A DNA stretch of 10,885 nt from Saccoglossus kowalevskii (taxonomy: Eukaryota > Hemichordata > Enteropneusta > Harrimaniidae), in assembly GCF_000003605.2 (NCBI RefSeq), contig NW_003108085.1, forward strand, positions 108,802-119,686, in the 5' to 3' direction. The notes below the pieces were generated by a model, which saw only the letters and a list, made by a program, of their open reading frames with translations, did not search any database and was not told the origin of the DNA. Below, piece after piece: positions 6,785 through 10,885 of the stretch (its first letter is position 1; the number at the start of each line of letters is the position of its first letter). The position numbers and the translations under genes are program-made.

Positions 6785-7152
6785 CTTGTAAAACATGTCT
6801 TTTTGGCGAGCATGTCTTTTTAGCCAATTTAGCGAGAGAACTAATTTGGTAGTTTAAGATGTCATTATCATTACCTCATTATAAATTCAAAATGGCAGCC
6901 AAACAACGTTCATTTTTCTCCACACACACACTTTGTAAACAACACAGAAAATGTAATAATCTGAAGCACTTCCTTATTACACTTTTTATGGAGGTGATAA
7001 CTGCGCATTTGTTTTGGCTGGCGACAGACAAATATTGAGAAAACAGGAAATCAACAATGACGAGAGAGATTTGCTAAATCAACATTTCGCTATTACGTCA
7101 TTTTACCACAATTCGCTAAAATAATATGTCGCTTTTTCAACATGTTTTACAG
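6785..7152. mobile_element. MITE-like element, family 2 (368 bp, TA-flanked)
   Basis: The left end reads CTTGTAAAACATGT and the reverse complement of the right end reads CTGTAAAACATGTT. The similarity continues inward imperfectly (CTTTTT.GCGA.CAT, then TTTTAGC.AATT.AGCGA on the left against TTTTTAGCGA-like sequence on the right). TA flanks both ends (6783-6784 and 7153-7154). There is no coding capacity. The terminal CTGTAAAA resembles the first bases of MITE family 1, suggesting mobilisation by related transposases. The element begins only 24 bases downstream of the exon d donor. Confidence 0.78.
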
Positions 7153-7184
7153 TATATACATGGAAGGATTCCCTTTTGTAAGCC

Positions 7185-7338
7185 CCCCTCCCCGAATCCT
7201 AACCCTGACCCTTGCCCCAAGCCCCCAATTCAACTGCATATGCCCCCTCTAGATAACTATAGGTGTCCTTAGGAGGGGCATGTACAATTAAATTGGGGAG
7301 CACTGGAAAGTAAGGGTAGGGTTAGGGTGCTTCTAAAT
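7185..7338. repeat. C/G-rich imperfect foldback with telomere-like motifs
   Basis: The left arm, about 7194-7250, contains AATCCTAACCCTGACCCTTG, then CCCCAATTCAACTGCATATG and CCCCCTCT. The right arm, about 7268-7332, contains AGGAGGGGCATGTACAATT, AAATTGGGGAG and AAGGGTAGGGTTAGGGTGC. The arms pair imperfectly in reverse complement over about 55 bp around a loop of about 20 bases (AGATAACTATAGGTGTCC). A TTAGGG-type hexamer appears once per arm. It stands out as the only GC-rich block in intron 4. No TA or other target duplication was identified. Confidence 0.7.
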
Positions 7339-8985
7339 TTGCTTTCAGGATTCAGTTGGGTTTTCCCTGAACTGTACAAAATCCAAATTTCTTATGATGC
7401 TTACAGGGGGAATGAATAAGAGCGAAAAATCACATGTTTTCAAAAGTGTTACTGAATTATTAATTTGGACACTTATCATTAACTTCTAGTTTATTTTTCC
7501 CTGTATGACTTATCTTTTAAGAGAAAATTGTCTGAAAAAATGAAAAATTAGACATTTTTAGTACAATTTCCCTAGTTAGCCCTTTGCTGCAAAATTTTGG
7601 TTCATCATTTTGCCTGTTTTTTGTATTTTTCTATATTTTTCAGATCATTTTAGATCAAATATTGATTACAATTTCTAATTATGGAAAATTATTAAAGCAA
7701 TATTTTGTTTTAAAATTTGACAACTATCACCTTTTAATGTATGCGTCTCAGGTTAAATATACTGCAAGAAAGAGCCAGTTGTCTTTTTATATCAGTTACT
7801 AGTTGAAATTTAGAATAGAAAACAGTTTGCCTCATCGCCTTAGGTATGACCAGTTTTTGTTTGACTGCTATGTGACATCACAACTGGGGTGGTTCAAAGC
7901 AGCTTTTACTGCTCCTGCTCGCAGTGTCAGGAAGTTTGGGAAAAAGATAGTGAATAACGAGATCGATAGATAAAAAGGTGTTTAAGCAATTTTCTCAAAT
8001 TGAAATGCAACTGGATGCATTTTTAATATACATTTTACACAAATTCCCTCGCATAACAATGGCCCAATATGATCACCTAATACTACTTCCCCAGATTATG
8101 GGCAGGGGTCGAAATGCACATAGATTATTAGCTAGTGCAAGTAAACTCGAAATATAATGTGCCGCTGTGCATGTAGAAATTAACACAACATTTTCTCATT
8201 ATATTCACTAAGCCTAAATTAAGTTCAACCAATATTGTAAGACAAATAAAAAAAAGCAAATTCTTTCATGATCGCATCAATGTACATGTATATACCGTAA
8301 ATTTTATTTAAACTTTAAAAGTGGTGCTTTTCACAACAAGTTAGTGCAGGTAAATTTCAAATTCAACATGCACACTGTGCATGCAAGGAAAAAAATTCTT
8401 ATTTCAATACCTGATGGGTTACTACTGCCATGTCACTTGGGACACCCTGAGGCAATGACAAGAACGCACTCCAACATACAGACATTGTTCAACAGTATTG
8501 TAAGCGGTTAGCATATGTTCACTGGTTCAATTGTTTGGCCTCAATACACAGACTGAAACATATATTTTACCCATACATCTTATATACCATAATAAAGATC
8601 TTGTTTCAAACTTTGATAATATGCCATTTTTTTAATTTATGCAATTACCAAATCTTGTGATCACAGGAATAAGCGTAAATGGAGTAAAACGGTTAATGAC
8701 GCAATTAATAATTAATTTGCACCACGACTGTATATATATTTTTATGTAAATTTTCATTTTGCAACTATAATTTGTTTTTATGTAGCCTTATTTCAAATGT
8801 TTGGACGTTAATACCTGAGTAAAAACAACATTTCTCTATATAAAAATAAGCAAAAAATCAAGACGAAGGCAGACAGCAAAAAATTCAGGAACTTTCCTTC
8901 AGTATATATAGCGATAAATTTTACCGAAAATGGCGTTTGATTGTAAAAATTCGAATAAATTTACTAGATTTGTTATTTCTTGTAG
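7339..8985. other. Remainder of intron 4, no recognised genes or elements
   Basis: About 1.6 kb of AT-rich sequence without tandem repeats or clear inverted termini. A 72-codon frame at 7584-7802 begins at TTG or CTG-like sequence and is T-rich low-complexity sequence, so it is rejected as coding. A pair of weak motifs (TACCGTAAATTTTAT near 8293 and ATAAATTTTACCG near 8913) could be ends of a decayed inverted element but supports no call. The intron ends with TATTTCTTGTAG (AG at 8984-8985). Confidence 0.55.
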
Positions 8986-9067
8986 ATGTTAGCTGATTTG
9001 ATGTTTCGTAAAGGTGAATATGACCAAGCCATTTTTCATTTCCAACAACTTCTAGAGAGATCTCCAG
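8986..9067 (+). CDS. TTC21B: TTC21B exon e (internal), TPR helices
   Basis: Starts in phase 0 after TTCTTGTAG and reads [20 protein letters not shown] then QLLERSP, leaving one base (g) before the GTAAGT donor at 9068. The split codon would begin with g, which fits the aspartate expected next in the family pattern (LLERKPDNY in vertebrates, from memory). The repeat is a standard TPR with A helix [10 protein letters not shown] and B helix [11 protein letters not shown]. The next exon is not in the window. The minus-strand frame at 8921-9238 is its antisense shadow. Confidence 0.95.
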
Positions 9068-9225
9068 GTAAGTGCCATGTTCGATTACAGTAAACCTCTT
9101 TATTATATAGCGAAAATTCAGCTCGACATGAGCAGCGAGAAACACTTTGTTTTGCTCATCGGTTAACTGAGACAATAATTGGAAGCTTATCAAAGGTACA
9201 GCCGATAAAATATTGTACCAATAAG

Positions 9226-9238
9226 AATCTGTCCTCAA
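9226..9238 (+). repeat. SINE target-site duplication, left copy
   Basis: AATCTGTCCTCAA, identical to the copy at 9654-9666. These 13 bases bracket the SINE exactly, as expected for LINE-mediated target-primed insertion. Confidence 0.92.
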
Positions 9239-9653
9239 CCGGTCACTGGTAGCATAGTGGTTGTCGCATCAGACTCGTGTCGGTAGACCCAGTTCAAATC
9301 CAACCTTAGGCTGAACATCAAAGGGTCAACCCCTACCCTGGGTGAGTGTGCCACAGACTCAATGGGAAGGCCAATTCATTCACTAACAAATGCGACTTTA
9401 GGGGGAACCTTTGGTTAAGGTCCGCAGGTGCTTGTGTTCAACCGAACCTGGTTGACACCAGGATAGCGCATTAAAATTGCCATTTGATAGAGAGATGGTC
9501 ACACAGCCCTGCCATGTAGTCCCTAACATGAATATGACTTCTGTGCCAAAAATGCGCTAGCAATTTGCACTTACAAAAAAAAAAAGTCAGGAAAGACAAC
9601 AGTGACACTCAATGTCCAGAACAAAGACAATTTTTAAAATAAAAATAAATAAT
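9239..9653 (+). mobile_element. tRNA-derived SINE, full length (about 415 bp)
   Basis: The 5' part resembles a tRNA. An RNA polymerase III box A-like TAGCATAGTGG lies at 9250-9260 and a box B-like AGTTCAAATCC at 9291-9301, spaced as in tRNA genes. A tRNA-unrelated body follows (GGGTCAACCCCTACCCTGGG, GGTTAAGGTCCGCAGG, ACCTGGTTGACACCAGG), then an internal A run at 9571-9582 and a second A-rich 3' tail (AAAATAAAAATAAATAAT). Perfect 13-bp target duplications flank it. SINEs do not encode protein and rely on a partner LINE. I do not recognise the family, and the body's possible conserved central domain would need a repeat-library comparison. It lies 171 bases downstream of exon e. Confidence 0.9.
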
Positions 9654-9666
9654 AATCTGTCCTCAA
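9654..9666 (+). repeat. SINE target-site duplication, right copy
   Basis: AATCTGTCCTCAA, a perfect match to 9226-9238, located directly after the A-rich SINE tail. Confidence 0.92.
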
Positions 9667-9721
9667 ATGAATGACACGTTATCAACACTGGGCGACGACT
9701 AGTCTGACCTTTTGCGTTTTG

Positions 9722-9888
9722 AGTAGTGGGGTCAGTCATCAACTGCGTATGCGGCAAAAAGTACAGCCATATCGTGTAGTTTTTACTAGAAAGCGTCTAC
9801 CCATAAGCTTTTGCGTTTTCAACCTACGTTGTTATCATCGATTGGGACTCAATTTCTGCGCATACGCAGGTGACGACCCCGCCACTTC
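9722..9888. repeat. Imperfect foldback with TGCGTATGCG core arms
   Basis: The left arm, about 9727-9752, reads GGGGTCAGTCATCAACTGCG then TATGCGG. The right arm, about 9856-9882, reads CTGCGCATACGCAGGTGACG then ACCCC. These pair as imperfect reverse complements over about 25 bp with a loop of about 105 bases. The region is more GC-rich than its flanks. A 109-codon frame at 9671-10000 crosses it without domain similarity. It may be another non-autonomous element, but target duplications were not found. Confidence 0.65.
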
Positions 9889-9959
9889 AACGTCAATGTT
9901 TGTATTAATCATCAAATACATCGTATCTTTGAGTTGGTGTGCATTATGTATAAACACTA

Positions 9960-10146
9960 GTGTAAAATACTTTATTTATATAATTACACATGTAGCTTGA
10001 ATTAATTTGCTTTGAAAAGGATGTATGAAGTTAATTTGTACTAATTTTGAGTTGAATATGAAATATAAGAAAATTATAGATAATTGCTGGATTATATTTT
10101 CCCTTCAGCGAAAATAAATTTCAAGCGATAATAAAGTATTTTACGT
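9960..10146. mobile_element. MITE family 1, copy 3 (about 187 bp)
   Basis: The left end GTGTAAAATACTTTATTTAT and the reverse complement of the right end (ACGTAAAATACTTTATTATC) form terminal inverted repeats. The interior shares AGCTTGAATTAATTTGCTTT, GAGTTGAATATGAAATATA, TTGCTGGATTATATTTT and CAGCGAAAATAAATTTCAAG with the copies at 621-821 and 4974-5373. TA flanks lie at 9958-9959 and 10147-10148. It is more diverged than copy 1 and has no coding capacity. Confidence 0.78.
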
Positions 10147-10148
10147 TA

Positions 10149-10885
10149 CTTTATATGGGCTAATTTAAACAAGAATACAGTGTCACCATCCAATTGTCGA
10201 AGTGCACTGATTTTTGCTGTACATCTAGCGCTGTGAATAGTAAAATTTACCATTCCATGATAAGTTGTACCAGATTCTGCCGTATATTCGCCTATCACGG
10301 CTGGTGGGCCCTCATTTGGGGTTCAAATTTTCATAAAATATTTTTAGGGGGCTTATATTTTCATTGAAAAATCCACCTACACAGATTTTCAATTGTTGAT
10401 TATTACCTAGTAATGATTATAATAACGTGCAAAAAATAAATTCGTTGAATTGTTATGAAATGCAAATAAATTTCAACTTATTTCAACGTAAACAAATGAT
10501 TCCGAACGCATTTTCAACGCTCGATGCTGTAGAAATGAATAATAATAAATGAATGTTTTGATCTACAGGTCAAATCGATAATTAACCAAAAACTATGGAT
10601 GATGTCAACGTGCCATATCTCATTTTACCATAGCTCATTTAAATATGTTAATGTTATTGAACGCAACGCGGAAGAGATTTGCCGATGTTGTAGTACGATC
10701 GTTTGGCTTGGATTTTGATGGGAAAGCGGCATGATGTGTTTTTAAATAAAAAAATTAGTTGTTTTCAAAATAAACTGAGCATTTGAAGAATAATTTAACA
10801 TTGTTTACAGCGATAATAGCTCATTGTCGAAATGAAGCTTACCCATTCACGCTAGTCACAATAAACATCATTACTCTTGAATAGG
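10149..10885. other. Downstream intron sequence, nothing recognised
   Basis: AT-rich non-coding sequence. I searched for the next expected TTC21B segment (continuing after LLERSP with a DNY-like start) and did not find it, so the intron after exon e is longer than 1.8 kb. No RNA gene, tandem repeat or element terminus was identified. Confidence 0.55.

Larger units (their letters stand above)
350..9067 (+). other. TTC21B: Partial gene body: TTC21B / IFT139 orthologue, five internal exons
   Basis: The five exons total 628 bp and join into one open frame of 209 complete codons. Intron phases in order are 0 (upstream), 1, 2, 2, 0 and 1 (downstream). Known family role: IFT139 is a TPR-solenoid subunit of the IFT-A complex, working with IFT121, IFT122, IFT140 and IFT43 in retrograde transport in cilia and delivery of membrane cargo. 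Vertebrates have two paralogues, TTC21A and TTC21B; many invertebrates have one ancestral gene, so the symbol is used in that broad sense. The segment corresponds to the C-terminal half of the roughly 1,300-residue protein. Recognisable stretches include [43 protein letters not shown] and ADLMFRK. Both gene ends lie outside the window, so no promoter, start codon, stop codon or poly(A) signal is expected. Confidence 0.93.

Noticed and set aside
7584-7802. 72-codon open frame
   Set aside because: T-rich low-complexity intron sequence giving a Phe/Ile/Leu-rich translation, with no ATG at its start.
8921-9238. 105-codon open frame on the minus strand
   Set aside because: Antisense to exon e, whose plus-strand frame has strong family similarity and correct splice sites.
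9250-9301. Functional tRNA gene
   Set aside because: Box A and box B-like motifs are present, but the sequence does not close into an acceptor stem after box B, and the body, tail and target duplications identify a SINE.
9671-10000. 109-codon open frame
   Set aside because: Crosses a foldback and enters a MITE; no domain or family resemblance.

Overview
This is an AT-rich animal nuclear gene fragment on the + strand. Five short exons with consensus GT-AG borders encode 209 consecutive residues of TTC21B (IFT139), the tetratricopeptide-repeat subunit of the ciliary IFT-A complex. Exons lie at 350-488, 3749-3875, 5758-5823, 6547-6760 and 8986-9067. Each joins its neighbour with matching codon phase, and the joined protein has no stop. 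The window starts in an intron and ends in an intron, so neither end of the gene is present. Intron sizes (0.7-3.3 kb), a tRNA-derived SINE, abundant MITE-like elements and minisatellites suggest a non-vertebrate animal, probably a marine invertebrate. I cannot name the phylum from sequence alone.

Layout: 1-349 is upstream intron with a weak nested inverted repeat. Exon a (350-488) ends in a 60-bp tandem repeat that triplicates its 5' splice site. A 200-bp MITE-like element has inserted in the third copy (621-821). Intron 1 then has about 1.2 kb without recognised content, followed by a 1.7-kb complex tandem array (2040-3724) that stops 24 bases before exon b. Intron 2 (3876-5757) holds a separated direct repeat, a 14/16-bp minisatellite module present twice, and a MITE whose left end is amplified four times. 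Intron 3 (5824-6546) is almost entirely copies of the 3' splice site and first ~60 bases of exon d, with a final spacing of exactly 200 bp. Intron 4 (6761-8985) has a 368-bp TA-flanked MITE close to its donor, a C/G-rich foldback and then about 1.6 kb of featureless AT-rich DNA. The downstream intron holds a full-length SINE with a perfect 13-bp target-site duplication, an imperfect foldback and a third copy of the first MITE family.

The main theme is repeated copying of splice junctions. The exon a donor is present three times at in-frame spacing. The exon d acceptor is present three times at exact 200-bp spacing, and the two upstream copies lead to a premature stop. The intron 1 array carries a ladder of donor-like GTAAGT and acceptor-like TTGCAGG motifs. 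I saw no second gene. Other open frames are accidental, repeat-derived or antisense to exons. Family assignment rests on remembered similarity to vertebrate TTC21B and no search was run.
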